64,000 nucleotides of DNA from Zasmidium citrigriseum (lineage: Eukaryota; Ascomycota; Dothideomycetes; Mycosphaerellales; Mycosphaerellaceae). The notes under the pieces are model-generated. The model worked only from the letters and a program-made list of their open reading frames with translations. It was not told the DNA's origin and made no database searches. A program made the position numbers and the translations under genes. The stretch covers positions 352,798 to 416,797 of the forward strand of contig NHNW01000035.1 in assembly GCA_002786025.1 (NCBI GenBank), written 5' to 3'. Numbering within the stretch: position 1 is the stretch's first letter; every line of letters starts with the position of its first letter. Below are positions 1 to 11,038 of the stretch, piece by piece.

Positions 1-93
1 TTACGATATGCAGATCATGTACGTTCATACTGGGTCAAGTCAGTGAGGAGCCGGTGGGAAAAGCGTGGGCGATATGTACTGACCTTTGCAAAT

Positions 94-1825
94 TTACAAT
101 CTGCTGCCGTGGACGACCTTGTAGTCAACGGCGAGCTCACGGCCCTCATCGTTGATGACAAGGACACGGACGCTGCCACGGCCGTTGTTGAAGGAGTCGA
201 TGAGGCGGTTGAGCAGGTTGCTCTGGTCGAGGACAGGAAGACCCTGCTTGACATCACCAGTCTCGGTCATGGCAACAACGCGGCCATCATCGCGGATGTC
301 GAGGACACGGTACTGCTTGAAGACAGGACCGATCATGTTCTGGACGATGACAGATGGGCTTGGGTTGCTGACGAAGGATGACTCCTCGTGGAGCTGCTTG
401 GTGAAGAGGTCAACACCGAGGTAGCGGTGCTGGCCGGTCTGGGCGGAGGTGGTGATGCGAATGACCTGGCATGGGCGGCCCTGGAGGATGAGCAGGTCGC
501 CGATGCGGATGTGGTGGCATGGGATGGTGATGGTGTTGGGAGCACCCATTGGGCGGACGTAGCGCTGGCCAGAGTACTCGCGCTCGGCGGAGTAGCGTGG
601 GGCGCTCATGGTGACTTCGCGGTCCTTGACAACGACGTCCTCTTCACGCTCGACGCTACCGTGGTGGTGGTGACGGCGGTCGTGGCTCTCGAATGGATGC
701 AAGATGCGGTCGGCAGCGCGGTGCAGACCGTGACGGAAGGAGTGGTAGTGGCCGTCCTCGTCGTAATATCCCATGTCAAGGCGGTGACGACGACCTTCTC
801 TTGGTGCGTCGACGGTGCGGTCTTCGACTCTTACTTTGTCGTCGAAGCGGACGGTGTCACGCTCGGCGTAACCGTCAGCTGGGTAGTCGCGTGGGTGGGT
901 AGACTTGTCCTGCCAACCACGAGAAGCTCTGTACTCCTCGGTGAATGGGGTGGTGCGGTCACGGAAGTCCCGCTCGGCGATGTCGATGCGGGTGTCGAGG
1001 TCGACTTGGGTAGCTGGGGTGTGACGGGTTGGGTACTCGCGGTCGTAGACGCGGTCCTGAACGTCGATCTGGGCGTCGGTGTACCTCTGGTAAGGCTCCC
1101 GATAACTATGTAGGACAGGAAGTCAGTGGCGGTGATGCTTCGCAGGGAAGATGCCCCAGAGTGTGATGATGGAGGTCGACAGGGAAACAGTGGTGAGAAA
1201 AGGCGCCAGCGTTGCTGAGACGACAACACACTACCGATGCGCTAGGGCGGTAGCGTGTTTGCCAAGGGCGGTTGCTCAGGGGAGTTGTGCGTGTTGTGCC
1301 GTGCATGGCATAACGGCCAAAACACGGTGTAGGGGTGTGAATGATGTGATGATGGGGATACGAGCTGTACTCACCGGTTGCGGTCGACGTCTACCTCTAC
1401 TCGAGTGTCGACGCGGTCCTGCTCTTGATGACGGCCGATGCCTTGAAAGCGGTCGTCCTCAGTGATGCGGATGTCCTCGCGCCTGTTGTCTCGGCCGCTG
1501 CGGAAGCGGTCCTCTTCGGTGATGCGGATGTCTTCGCGGTAGCGGTCGTCTCGACGGGAAGAAGGGCCGGCTTGAGAGGTGTATCGCTCACGTCGATCTT
1601 CCCGTCCAGCGCCTTCAACAGTTACACGCTCGTCAGTCTTGACTTCGGTTGTCGTCTCTTGATTCCTGTAAGTTGACGGAAAGACGCTGAACGGGACTCT
1701 GCAGGGAGGAGATGGTTAGCTGCTGCTCTGACGCGTTCGATGGATGGCGGTGGAGATGCTCACGGAACTCGGGCGTCGTAATCCAGCGTGACGAGCTCGT
1801 TACTCGACTTGAAGGCCTTCCAAAT
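94..1825 (-). CDS. hex1: HEX1, Woronin body major protein (5' end unresolved)
   Basis: HEX1 self-assembles into the peroxisome-derived Woronin body that plugs septal pores after wounding. The last exon (1105..94) contains a start-like MGYYDEDGHYHSF segment (ATG at 774), then the eIF5A-like HEX1 core with CHHIRIGDLLILQGRPCQVI and TETGDVKQGLPVLDQS, and ends VVHGSRL, a PTS1 tripeptide. The frame stays open upstream of 774 and joins through good splice sites to exons 1698..1375 and 1825..1764 (introns 1374..1106 and 1763..1699, the latter with a CTAAC branch). This gives about 465 traced codons. The N-terminal extension is Arg/Asp/Glu-rich and holds two copies of an EDIRITE[ED]DRF repeat. The first exon and initiator were not found, so both a long and a short (from 774) isoform are possible; alternative splicing of hex1 is known in other fungi. 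Core identification is near certain; the extension is inference from open frame and splice signals. Confidence 0.93.
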
Positions 1826-2870
1826 CTACGAGATGGAAGGCAGACAAGCAGAGCTGGATGAGCGGTGCTGTGTCTGAGACGACGTGTGGTGCGTGAAAGC
1901 GGAGGAGAGCTCTCGCTGACAGCACTGCTGCTCTTGTAGGCCAATGGGCGGATGTTGGGATGCGAGAGGTGCAGGCGTGGACGAAGGCGATGCTGGAGAG
2001 GTGAAGGGGTGTGGAGGCGCGTGCGGGAGGTTTAAGCTTGCCGAGCCAGTCAACAAACAACGGCAAGCGCTAGGGCCGCTGTCCATGGCAACCACGCCCA
2101 GCGACTCCAACCTCCACCAGCCATCAATCCATCCATATCCATCACGCAAAACATCATTCGAGCCGCGGCTGTCGCTGTGGTTTGATAGACTGTCTTTATC
2201 GTTTCCGTCGCTTCCAGCCAACTCGCAACCCATCGCCAATCACGTGTTGGTCAGTGGACAATCTCTTCAAGCTCTGAGCCAGACCAGCTCCAGCCATGCT
2301 CGACCCATCCCTCCTTCGTCTGCCGGTCCCACCGCACCAGGTGGCCCTCGTTGATTCGCCGTCACGCCCTACTCACCGACGTCTTTGTTGCCCAAGATGC
2401 ATCACAAAATCATCCATCCTGCAGCCACGTCGGACGTCCGCTGAGGTTCGCACACGATCCTGACACGCTACTGGAGCTTGCTGGCCGGCATCGTCGCCCG
2501 TCTGCAGGGCCGCCCTGGGCCTGCAGAAAGCTCCGAGCTGAACGCGTGGAGCTCCAGCATTCACTCACATTTCGGGGTCTTGCAGGTCACCCAGCCACCA
2601 ACATTTCGTGGGACCTTGTGCTGCGTAGACGAACATCTGTATCACAGTGGCGTGGTGATGGAAGTTCAGACAAAGGTGAGGCACTTTTCTTGCCTCAATT
2701 CACGAAGCAGATGATCTAGTGACCCCTTTACTGTTGACTCTAAGCACCTGGTCTTCGCTCTCTCTCGCTTGTCACAGTGCGAATCTCAGAACTTCTCAAC
2801 TCCGTTAAAGAACCTCTCAATTCATCATTCCCATCGGCAACTTCCTGCTCATGCAGATCGCGGAAACCCT
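1826..2870. other. intergenic, presumed hex1 leader/promoter side
   Basis: No supported gene. It lies upstream of hex1 and downstream of the BTB gene, which are both on the minus strand. It should hold the hex1 promoter, long 5' leader and first exon. Open frames here are low-complexity Ser/Pro/His translations. Confidence 0.4.
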
Positions 2871-3644
2871 TCATGCTGTCTCCACTTGTCCACGCTGCAC
2901 TGTCTCGCCCAGATCCTTCGCAAGAGCCGGAAACTCCAGAAGCAGCTCCTTGAAGCCAGTGTCGTCGCTGGTCTTGAGCATCTCTCCAAAGTTCTCATTG
3001 CAAATGTCCCTCACAATATCCCTGAGCTCCGACAAGTCCGGCGAAGTGTCCTCGTAGATCCGTCGAACGTCTGTCACGGCGACTTTTGCGCCTTTCATGG
3101 CCCGGATACCCACAAACACCTTCACGGTCTTGACGGAATTGTCGCGCAAATTGAGTACGTCGTACTTCTTAGCGACCTTGTACAACCTGAATTCCCGTTC
3201 GACGATATCTAAGCTCATGAGAGGACCGTCCAGAGGAAGCGGCATGCCATAGATGTGCATCAGCATTCCCTCAACAGCGTCTGGGTCATCGTCGAAGAGC
3301 CACAGCTCGTTGGACTCGAAGTGCTGCAATCGTGTCAGTGAAGGTGCGACTTCACGTTGGAGAGACCTACCAGATGAGGGCTGGCGAACGCGGCCTGGAA
3401 GTACCACGACCATGTGGCGAGGGTCTCCTTGTGGGCAAAGATTCGCTTGTCGGCGAAGCAGATCGTGATGTCGGATGCCTCTGGCGAGTTGTAAGATCTT
3501 TCGCAAAGTCAGCTTGACCTTTTTTCTCCTGCTTCGGTGCTCATACTTCTGAAAGTTCGTGGGCTTTCGTTCGTCGCTCCGTGGATCACACTCGATTGTG
3601 GTCGCCGGGTTCTGACCGGGTACATGCGCCTCCGTGGCCACCAT
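2871..3644 (-). CDS. BTB/POZ domain protein
   Basis: The spliced product is 225 aa from exons 3644..3547, 3497..3371 and 3323..2871. The introns are 49 and 47 nt; the first has donor gtatga and a CTGAC branch, and total length is divisible by three. After splicing it reads SPEASDITICFADKRIFAHK, the typical start of a fungal BTB fold, followed by WYFQAAFASPHLHFESNE, a DDDPDAVEGMLMHIYG segment and the helical second half. Family members form dimers, and some act as adaptors for Cullin-3 or in transcription; the short fungal-only forms like this one mostly have no known function. Reading the frame without splicing destroys the BTB core, which supports the introns. Confidence 0.8.
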   Translation of the reverse strand: MVATEAHVPGQNPATTIECDPRSDERKPTNFQKYEHRSRRKKVKLTLRKILQLARGIRHHDLLRRQANLCPQGDPRHMVVVLPGRVRQPSSGRSLQREVAPSLTRLQHFESNELWLFDDDPDAVEGMLMHIYGMPLPLDGPLMSLDIVEREFRLYKVAKKYDVLNLRDNSVKTVKVFVGIRAMKGAKVAVTDVRRIYEDTSPDLSELRDIVRDICNENFGEMLKTSDDTGFKELLLEFPALAKDLGETVQRGQVETA

Positions 3645-4394
3645 GCTTACGTCGAATGGTGTGTGAGGAAGAGGTGTGATGCCGACGATGACGAGAAGGC
3701 GAGAAAGCGAGGGCGTTTGTTGCTGCTGAGTATGGAAGGCGCGACGTCAAACGCCAGGGGGTGTTTCAATCGGGAAGGAGCTACAGCAATGAAGGAAAGA
3801 GCAAGCTCTATTTGAGTACGGTTTACCATTGTTGCTCGATCTTCAAATTGAAGGAGTGAGACATCAACGAAACATTCAAAACACTTGTCTGAGATTGCAA
3901 TTCCATTTGGGTATCAAAAAGCACAAAGTAAGACACGGCGTCCTGAGCCCCAGATCAAACACTCCAAGACCAGCAAAGAGTCCGAAAGTGAAGACGTTGA
4001 CGCCTCGCCTTCTTGCCTGGGGCCCTTAAATCAAGTCGCTTTCTCCATCCCTCGCTTTGTCGCAAAAGCAACAAACCGGATCGCAGTGGCGTAGTCGCAG
4101 GTCATCGCAGAGAGAACAGCAAGGAAGACTGTTGCTCTTTCGTGCGGGTCATTGGTGACGTTGCCTTTTATGTCCTGCGCCGGCTCGCTCTTGCTGGGGT
4201 TGCCGGGCCCTAATTCGTCGCTCGTCGTAGCGTAGGTCGTTCTAATATACAGCCGTGGGAAAAGTGTAGCGGTATCCGCAAGAAGAAGTAGTGGAAGTCG
4301 GTGATGGTTTGCTAACGCTACTGTCAGTCAGTACGCTCATTCTATGCGCCAAGCACATTGCCTTTACGTACCGAATTGCAGACTCGACGGGAGT
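3645..4394. other. intergenic, nothing recognised
   Basis: This 750 bp segment holds the upstream region of the BTB gene and the downstream region of the next minus-strand gene. No RNA gene, repeat or convincing ORF was seen. Confidence 0.4.
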
Positions 4395-4949
4395 TCAATC
4401 GCTGCTCCGAATCATGATGAGCATCTGCTCAAGGAGTTGGCGAAGCTTCTTCGCCTTTGCCTCGTCATGCTGCTCGTAGGCGTCGCAGAAGAGGTCGTTG
4501 TACTCCTTATGGACCTTGGCAAGGAGAGGAGCGACCTCGTTCCGGAGTTCTTGGTGGGCAGGGGACTCAGTTGGGAGGGCATCGGAGTTGGAGCGCTTAG
4601 GCGAATTCGCCTCGAGCTGCTTGACGTAATCCATAACGTCTTCGAAGTTCTTCTTGGTGGACTCAGTGTCCATTTCGAGAAGAGCAGAGGCCGGAAGGAG
4701 GTCGGAAGGCTGAAGAGGTGGCGTGGTCGGAGAGTGTTCTGCGGAGAACGAGTTGGCGTGGAGCGATGTCCGTTGAAGGTCGGAAGCGTTGACGGATTGG
4801 TATTGGTGATCAATCTCGAGTTGGTGGTCCTCAAACGGGTTCTTCTCCGTGTTGTAAGAAGAGAAAGAAGTATAGAAAAAAGCCGAAGAGTTATACCTCC
4901 AGATTTCACCTTCAGAACCAACAGAGCACAAGATCCCGCAGTATCCCAT
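4395..4949 (-). CDS. small hypothetical protein, helical C-terminus
   Basis: 184 aa from ATG 4949; an upstream in-frame TTG is not a credible start. The N-terminal third is Ser/Thr/Pro-rich. From about residue 95 it is predicted helical and charged, with VMDYVKQLEANSPKR, then ELRNEVAPLLAKVHKEYNDL and AKAKKLRQLLEQMLIMIRSSD at the end. I do not recognise the family. A GTATAA donor-like site near 4897 could be an intron, but the frame stays open across it. Codon use in the C-terminal two thirds looks coding. Confidence 0.5.
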   Translation of the reverse strand: MGYCGILCSVGSEGEIWRYNSSAFFYTSFSSYNTEKNPFEDHQLEIDHQYQSVNASDLQRTSLHANSFSAEHSPTTPPLQPSDLLPASALLEMDTESTKKNFEDVMDYVKQLEANSPKRSNSDALPTESPAHQELRNEVAPLLAKVHKEYNDLFCDAYEQHDEAKAKKLRQLLEQMLIMIRSSD

Positions 4950-5157
4950 GCTCTTGTATTCACGAAAGACTCGCTTCAAATGCACACATATGCTTTCAGA
5001 AGCCAAGCTTTGCCCACGGGAATCCTCAAAGAATCACGAAGTTGGCAAATGCAATCACAAGCGTTCAGGAATTGTCTCTTCATAAGGAAGAACAAAGAGG
5101 CTCCTGAAGATTGTTTAGGTGTCTGCAGATGTTAGCAGATGCTTTCAGAAGGCAAAC

Positions 5158-5796
5158 CTACCGAGCAGGTGAATCTCCAAAGTCTTGGCATTTAGCAAGA
5201 GCAGAGATCAAAACTCGGGTCGACCTCGCCTGCAGAGTTTCTCGATCCACCAGAGGCAGCTCCAGGAGGACGCCTCGTACGCCTGGACGGAGAGGAGCGC
5301 CGCATGTTCTGCTGCGTGGCGGTGATGCCATGCGTCTTCGCAGGCTCGTCCGAGTCAAGGCTTGTAGTTGCAGACTAGGACCACGCGTGAACGAGTGAGG
5401 GTGTTCTAGCGATGCTGGAAGATAGAGGTGAGAACTGTTGCAACGCTTGACCAGTTCAATGCACAAGGCAAGGGGAGACTCGCACTTCTCCGCGGTCTGG
5501 ACGCAGGTGTAGTTGAGGACCTCAACGACGGTAAGGTAGAGTCTGCGTCCAGGGCTGGCAATCCTTTGAAGACTTGCTTCAAGCCGGACGTCCATTTTCT
5601 TTGCTCCTGGTGTGTAGGCGCGATCTTCGTCCAGAAGTGCAGACTGCAGTATCCTGATGACAGTGAAGTATCTCAAGGCCCGGTAGTAAGACTGAAAGCG
5701 ATCGTGATGGTCCCTTCGATCTTGATAAGCAGCGCTGTTAGAGTTCGTCACTTGCTCCAGAAGTGGCTGCCAAAGGACAAGTCGCTGGAAGCCATA
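5158..5796 (-). CDS. doubtful ORF, hypothetical
   Basis: The frame is open from an ATG at about 5796 (MYGFQRLVLWQPL) to a stop at 5158. The middle (YYRALRYFTVIRILQSALLD) could be real, but the C-terminal Arg-rich part reads like non-coding translation. No family was recognised and no splice support found. It may be chance or the remnant of a gene; the flanking 4950-6278 region holds nothing else. Confidence 0.2.
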   Translation of the reverse strand, partial: YGFQRLVLWQPLLEQVTNSNSAAYQDRRDHHDRFQSYYRALRYFTVIRILQSALLDEDRAYTPGAKKMDVRLEASLQRIASPGRRLYLTVVEVLNYTCVQTAEKCESPLALCIELVKRCNSSHLYLPASLEHPHSFTRGPSLQLQALTRTSLRRRMASPPRSRTCGAPLRPGVRGVLLELPLVDRETLQARSTRVLISALAKCQDFGDSPAR

Positions 5797-6278
5797 CATG
5801 TGCTTCAATGAAACCACTTCACTCCCAGCAAGGATGAAGCGATGATTCAAGTGAGCTCATATCCGACCTCAGAAGATCTGTGGACATGTTACTCGTCGAA
5901 TGAGATCGGACAAATGGGAGTACGCATCCAAAACCATGAATAGTGTCACTGTCGAGCTGAGACCAAATGATGTGGCCGCGGATCATTCGTGAGACAAAAG
6001 ACTGTTGGTTCCTTCAATTCAAACTTGATGTCGGCGACGGAGGGCGTTTCCTTGCCTCAGGGGTCGTTGCAAGCTTCGCCCAGGAACATTGTGCTTTCCA
6101 GACTTCTTGGTCCGGTCGACGGCGACTTCCTATCAAATGTGAGCGAGCCAATGTTGATCGGGCCGGCTAGTAAGAGAAAGAGCAACATCGGCACGTGCAA
6201 ATCGTCCTTACCACGTCCCAATCCCGATCTCTTCAACTCAATCGGACCCAAGCCGACAGACAACCAATCTCACCAAAG

Positions 6279-6965
6279 ATGAAACGGCAAGAGACACACT
6301 CACTTACCCGAACCGATACGGTCCTCAAATCAACCCCCAAGTCGCAATCGCAACCACCGCCATCCACACCAGCGCCACCCACCGACGACAATATCACCAT
6401 TACCCTCCACCATCTCCCTTGCCGCGACACCCTCTGCTCAACCCACCACCCACACATCAAAGCCCACTTAGCAAACATCCACCACCCATCCAGCACCACT
6501 CCAATCGGCAACATAGCCCTCTACCTCTTCCACACTCTCCCCATGAGGACCCTTTCCCCAAACCGCATGTGGGAAGAATCCCAAATCTTCGACACCCACC
6601 ACCCCGGCGCCAAACTCGACAAGATCGAAAACTTCCTCGCCAACGAGTCCTTCTCCCCCTTATCCCAAGAACACATCGATAACGCGGAAGTGGTGGTATT
6701 TATCGATCAGGTGTGGTTGGATCCCAAATTCCGGGGTCGGGGGAGGGGGTTAGATGCGGTGAGGGAGACGGTGAGGATGTTGCAGGTGCCGAATAAGGGG
6801 ATTGTGATGTTGCAGGCGGGGGATGTGCGTGGTGGATTGGAGGCGAGTGCGCATGATGCAGGGGAGAAGTTGACCGCGCATTGGAGGAGATTGGGGTTTG
6901 AGGCTTGGAGTGAGAGTGATGAGTCGTGGTTGTTGGTTTGGTTGGAGGATGTTTATCGGGTGTAG
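6279..6965 (+). CDS. GNAT-like N-acetyltransferase
   Basis: 228 aa, intronless, from ATG 6279 (context AAAGATG); an upstream in-frame GTG was ignored. After a Ser/Thr/Pro-rich N-terminus it shows a GNAT-like core. The strand AEVVVFIDQVWLDPKFRGRG is followed by RGLDAVRETVRMLQ, which corresponds to motif A (R/Q-x2-G-x-G/A, acetyl-CoA pyrophosphate loop). A terminal AHWRRLGFEAWSESDESWLL matches the motif B helix-strand. GNAT enzymes transfer acetyl from acetyl-CoA to amines; no substrate can be assigned. The 5' half has C-rich and the 3' half G-rich third positions, an unusual strand switch within one gene. Confidence 0.6.
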   Translation: MKRQETHSLTRTDTVLKSTPKSQSQPPPSTPAPPTDDNITITLHHLPCRDTLCSTHHPHIKAHLANIHHPSSTTPIGNIALYLFHTLPMRTLSPNRMWEESQIFDTHHPGAKLDKIENFLANESFSPLSQEHIDNAEVVVFIDQVWLDPKFRGRGRGLDAVRETVRMLQVPNKGIVMLQAGDVRGGLEASAHDAGEKLTAHWRRLGFEAWSESDESWLLVWLEDVYRV

Positions 6966-7729
6966 TCGAGGTTCGGTGGGATAGTTGGAGGATATGAGGT
7001 CTTCTGAGTTGGATAGACTGTCGATTCGATATTGGTGTGTCTGCCATCGCCGGTCGTGCTGTTTCATTGTCGCTCTATCGACGTCGACGGGCCGGCGAAG
7101 AGAACGAGCCAGATGAAGTTGAGCAGGCCACTATAAACGTCTTCAGCCCTTGAAACACATGCCTAGTTTCAATAAGGCATCCAAGGCACTCAAACCTAGC
7201 GCCATCCTTCGCCGAAAGTATAACCCGCAAGCACAACCTATTCCGGCAAGCTCATTCTTTCTTGCCGCCAAGGGCGAGTTTTAGCGTGGTCGACCTACAT
7301 ATTCTTGTCCTTTCAGAAACCCTACTAGGTTGATGTAATTGCTGAAGGCGTGGACTTCCCATTGGTATGCTCTTGATGTTCGCGTTGGAGTTGTATGTCA
7401 AGCAACTTCAAAGACTCGAGGTGTTGAGAGCCCATTGGCACGCAAGCGACGACGATCGCTTTCCCCTCGAAATTCTTTGGGGCTGAAAAGCGCACACAAG
7501 GCTGAGGAAGCAGGCCAAGAAGCTAGTATGCGGTACTTCGGTCGGATCCTTCAGCATGTGTCCAAGCGTAGGGTCCTGTGTGGCAGCCTCAAGGCGTCCC
7601 GATGCATGTAACCCGCAGATCCCGAGGGTTTTGATAAAGGTGCTCGCATGCCCTTCCTTGTCTTCGACCTTTCAAGCCTTGAGATCCGGGTGTTGACTCT
7701 AAACTTCTGGTGTTTCTCGGTTGGCTACG
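6966..7729. other. intergenic, nothing recognised
   Basis: The segment upstream of the MFS gene. Short Arg-rich ORFs only; no RNA or repeat was seen. Confidence 0.4.
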
Positions 7730-9251
7730 ATGGACGAGAATAGCGAAACCAAAGGCAGCGTGCCAGGCTCGATTGACAACCCGAAGGATGCCACATCAGG
7801 ACCGGTGGAGGCTCAACGCTCACCAGAGGAAAATGGGCCCAATCAGCCTTGCAAAGAGGCACCCCCGAAACCAGCAGGCCCTTTCATGCCACCCGGGCCT
7901 GTCGACGGCGGACTCGTGTGCTGGCTCCAGATCATCGGATCATTCGCCATGTGGGCCAACTCCTGGGGCATGGTCAACACATTTGGTGTCTTCCAGACCT
8001 ACTACGAGATCAGCAACCTATCTGGCAAATCTCCAAGCCAAATCTCATGGATTGGAAGCTTGCAGGCGTTCCTGTTGGTGTTCGTCGGCGCGTTGAGCGG
8101 GCCACTATTTGATGCTGGGTACTTCCAGGCTTTGAACTTGGTGGGGAATTTCCTGGTTGTGTTTGGGTTGATGATGACGAGGTAAGAGCGGAGGCCTCTG
8201 TGCCGGAAACGATGTTGACAATGATCCAGCATCTGCAATGAGTACTGGCAAGCAATTCTGGCTCAAGGACTCACGGTCGGTCTCGGATGCGGTCTCCTGT
8301 TCGTTCCCGCGACGGGCATCGTTCCTCAATACTGGGTCAAGAAAAGGGCGTTCGCTTCGTCCATTGCCGGTGTTGGCAGTGGCTTTGGTAAGAGATCGAA
8401 ACAACATGCGAGGAAGATGGCCGCTGATGGTTCTCAGGCGGCTTGATCTTTCCCATCGTCTTCCGGGAATTGCAGCCCAAGGTCGGGTTTGGATGGGCGG
8501 TCCGAGTGATCGGCTTCCTGTCGCTCTTTCTCGGTATCGTAGCGAATGTCTTGCTGAGGAACAAGACGCCGCCTGGCAAGGGAAGGAAACTCATCGATCC
8601 TGAGTTCTTCAAGAATGTGCCTCTGGTTTTCTATTGCGTTGGCATCTTTTGGGCCTTCATGGGATTGTGAGTGGCTCTTCTTCAACCACTAGAACATGCC
8701 ATTGCTGATTCATGACCACCATCAGATACATCCCGGTGTACTACATCGGCACCTACGCCCTCGAGCACCAGATCACCGGCGAGACACTTGCTTTCTACCT
8801 GGTAGCCATCATGCAAGCCGGAAGCATAGTCGGTCGAATCGGACCCAGCTTCGTAGCGGACAAGATTGGTCCAGCGAACGTTCTGATACCCGCAATGCTG
8901 GCAAACGGAATCCTCGCTCTCTGTTGGATCGGCATCAAGAACAAGGCAGGGCTGATCGTCTTCGCCATCCTCTACGGCTGTTTCTTTGGAGTAGTCCTGG
9001 GACTAGCTGCGCCTGCGTTCATGACCTTCATGAAGGGCGACTTGAGAAAGTACGGCACTTTCGCCGGGATGGGGTTCATCATCGCGGCTCCGGGTGCCTT
9101 GGTGGGCAATCCAATATCAGGAGCCATCTTGAGAGGAGGCGGAGGGTTCGTTGGTGTCCAGGCATTTGCAGGCTGTATATTGCTCTTGTCTGGTTTCTTT
9201 TGGATCACCGGAAGAGTGTTGGCCGTCGGCTGGGGAGTCCAAAGGATATGA
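7730..9251 (+). CDS. MFS transporter, monocarboxylate-permease type
   Basis: 454 aa from exons 7730..8181, 8230..8387, 8438..8666 and 8726..9251. The introns are 48, 50 and 59 nt, with GTAAGA or GTGAGT donors, and the sum is divisible by three. A Pro-rich cytoplasmic N-terminus ends with PPGPVDGGLVCWLQIIGSF, followed by WGMVNTFGVFQTYYE, the characteristic first-helix region of fungal MCT-like proteins. GLTVGLGCGLLFVPATGIVP and KKRAFASSIAGVGSGFGGLI correspond to helices 4-5. The second half has GSIVGRIGPSFVADKIGP. These transporters sit in plasma or organelle membranes and many are of unknown substrate. Start 7730 (MDENSETKG) is the first ATG; a TTG three codons upstream is not credible. Confidence 0.85.
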
Positions 9252-9869
9252 GGTGGTATCGGCCTTTGAAAGATTGATCGCAGTCAATCTCCTAGTAGTG
9301 AGCCAAGACCAACATCAAGAGGTCTAGAATGGACGCTATCATCAGTAGTCAGATGAATCTTCATCCTTTGCAGGTCACGATGGAGTTGGTGATATTGAGC
9401 CGCATCATTAAGCCGTGAAAAGGTCGGAGAAACTCGGAAGTGGACCGGGGTGGGTCGGATGAATGCCCCGCGAACTGCCCCTCCACAGCGCGTCACTGGG
9501 TGGTCTCGCAAACGTTTTGATAATGAGCCGTGAGGCATTGGCAGCATGGGCGATTGCCGCGGCATTTGAGAGCGAGGGAGCAGGCAGACAGGATGCAGCA
9601 TAGTAATAGCCTTCTTCCGCCGACCAGGGAGCATCTTTTCTCTTTTCTCTCTCCCCTCGTCCTCGCGTGCTTTGAGTTGTCAGCAGATCGAATCTGTACC
9701 GCCGTATTGCCTGCTACTCCACCTCTGATATCATTCTGAGCTTTGTGGCCGATCAGCTGCTCCATACTTTCCTCATATTTTGCCTGCCTGTTCCTGTCCA
9801 GAATTCACTTTGTGCGACTCTCACACTCGAAAGCTTTCACCCAAAGAAATCACCAAATCCGACACGAAA
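9252..9869. other. intergenic, promoter side of FBP1
   Basis: Contains a pyrimidine-rich tract around 9632-9665 typical of a fungal core promoter. No gene seen. Confidence 0.45.
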
Positions 9870-11038
9870 ATGGCATACAACGGCGAAGGCGGCGCAGTCG
9901 GCAAGGAGACTATCAACACTGAGATTGTCACGCTCTCGCGATACCTCAGTGAAGAGCAAGCGAAACACCCAGAAGCCACTGGTGATTTCACGTGAGTATG
10001 AAATTGCTGGCGATGTGATCTTTCCGCTGACATCCAGCAAGTCTCCTCTGCCACGCCCTGCAGTTCTCTTTCAAGTCGATAGCGTACTACATCCGACGAG
10101 CCTCGCTTATCAACCTTTCCGGCCTGGCAGGATCCTCAAACACCACCGGAGATGACCAGAAAAAGCTCGATGTGATTGGCAACGACCTGTTCATCGCGGC
10201 CATGCGGTCGTGCGGCCGGGTGAAGGTGCTGGTGTCTGAGGAGAACGAGGAGGCCATTGTCTTCGATCACCCAGACGCTCGATACGCAGTAGCATGCGAT
10301 CCAATTGATGGCAGCAGTAACTTGGATGCTGGTGTTTCTGTCGGTACCATCTTCGGTATCTACAGGTTAGAGGAGGGTGCGAAGGGTACCAAGGAGGATC
10401 TCCTTCGTCCGGGAACCGATCTCGTCGCGGCTGGATTCACCATGTATGGTGCTTCGGCACAGCTGGTGTTGACCATGAAGGGAGGCGATGTCAATGGCTT
10501 CACCATGGACAATGCACTGGGCGAGTTCATTCTCACCCACCCCAAGATGGCGATGCCCAAGAAGCGCGCCATCTACAGCTGCAACGAGGGTAATAGCAAA
10601 TACTGGGAGGAGCCAGTGAAGGAGTGGTGTGAGAGTCTGAAGCAGGCTGAGAAGCCATACTCTGCTCGATACATCGGATCCATGGTCGCCGATGCGTACC
10701 GGACGCTGCTGTACGGCGGTATTTTTGCATATCCCGCCGACAAGAAGTCGCCAAAGGGCAAGCTGCGGATCCTGTACGAATGCGGTCCGATGGCCATGGT
10801 CTTTGAGAATGGTAAGCTAAATCGTCTCCTGAAGTTGTTTTTGAAATGCGTTATCCCACCAATGGGCGGATTGCTAATACGAGGTCCAGCTGGCGGTCAG
10901 GCGGTCGACAGCAAGATGCGGCGCATGGTGACGGTGGTGCCCGAACACATTCACGACCGAAGCGGTATCTTCCTGGGCAGTTACGACGAGGTGCAGAAGG
11001 TTATCGATATCCACAAGAAGCATGGGATAACGGCGTAG
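9870..11038 (+). CDS. fbp1: fructose-1,6-bisphosphatase
   Basis: 346 aa from exons 9870..9991, 10042..10811 and 10890..11038. The enzyme hydrolyses fructose-1,6-bisphosphate to fructose-6-phosphate, the committed cytosolic step of gluconeogenesis. Diagnostic segments are YAVACDPIDGSSNLDAGVSV (metal-binding DPxDG), the active-site region near GGIFAYPADKKSPKGKLRIL (family lysine), and AGGQAVDSKMRRM with VVPEHIHDRSGIFLGS. Length fits the 330-350 aa family norm. The first intron must end at the CAAG at 10038-10041 rather than the CCAG 4 nt earlier to keep frame (FTLLCHALQFSFKSIAYYIR). Retention of the second, 78 nt intron keeps the frame open and inserts 26 residues in the conserved FEN|AGGQA segment. 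In fungi the gene is usually glucose-repressed; no control site was identified here. Confidence 0.97.

Noticed and set aside
388..1113. 241-codon plus-strand ORF
   Set aside because: It is the antisense shadow of the HEX1 coding frame, with Val/Ala/Asp-rich translation.
1826..2239. minus-strand ORF with Ser/Pro/His runs upstream of hex1
   Set aside because: Low complexity, no donor that joins it in frame to the hex1 exon at 1825; probably 5' leader.
4344..5135. 263-codon plus-strand ORF
   Set aside because: Overlaps the minus-strand hypothetical gene; Arg/Leu/Val-rich with no domain-like features.
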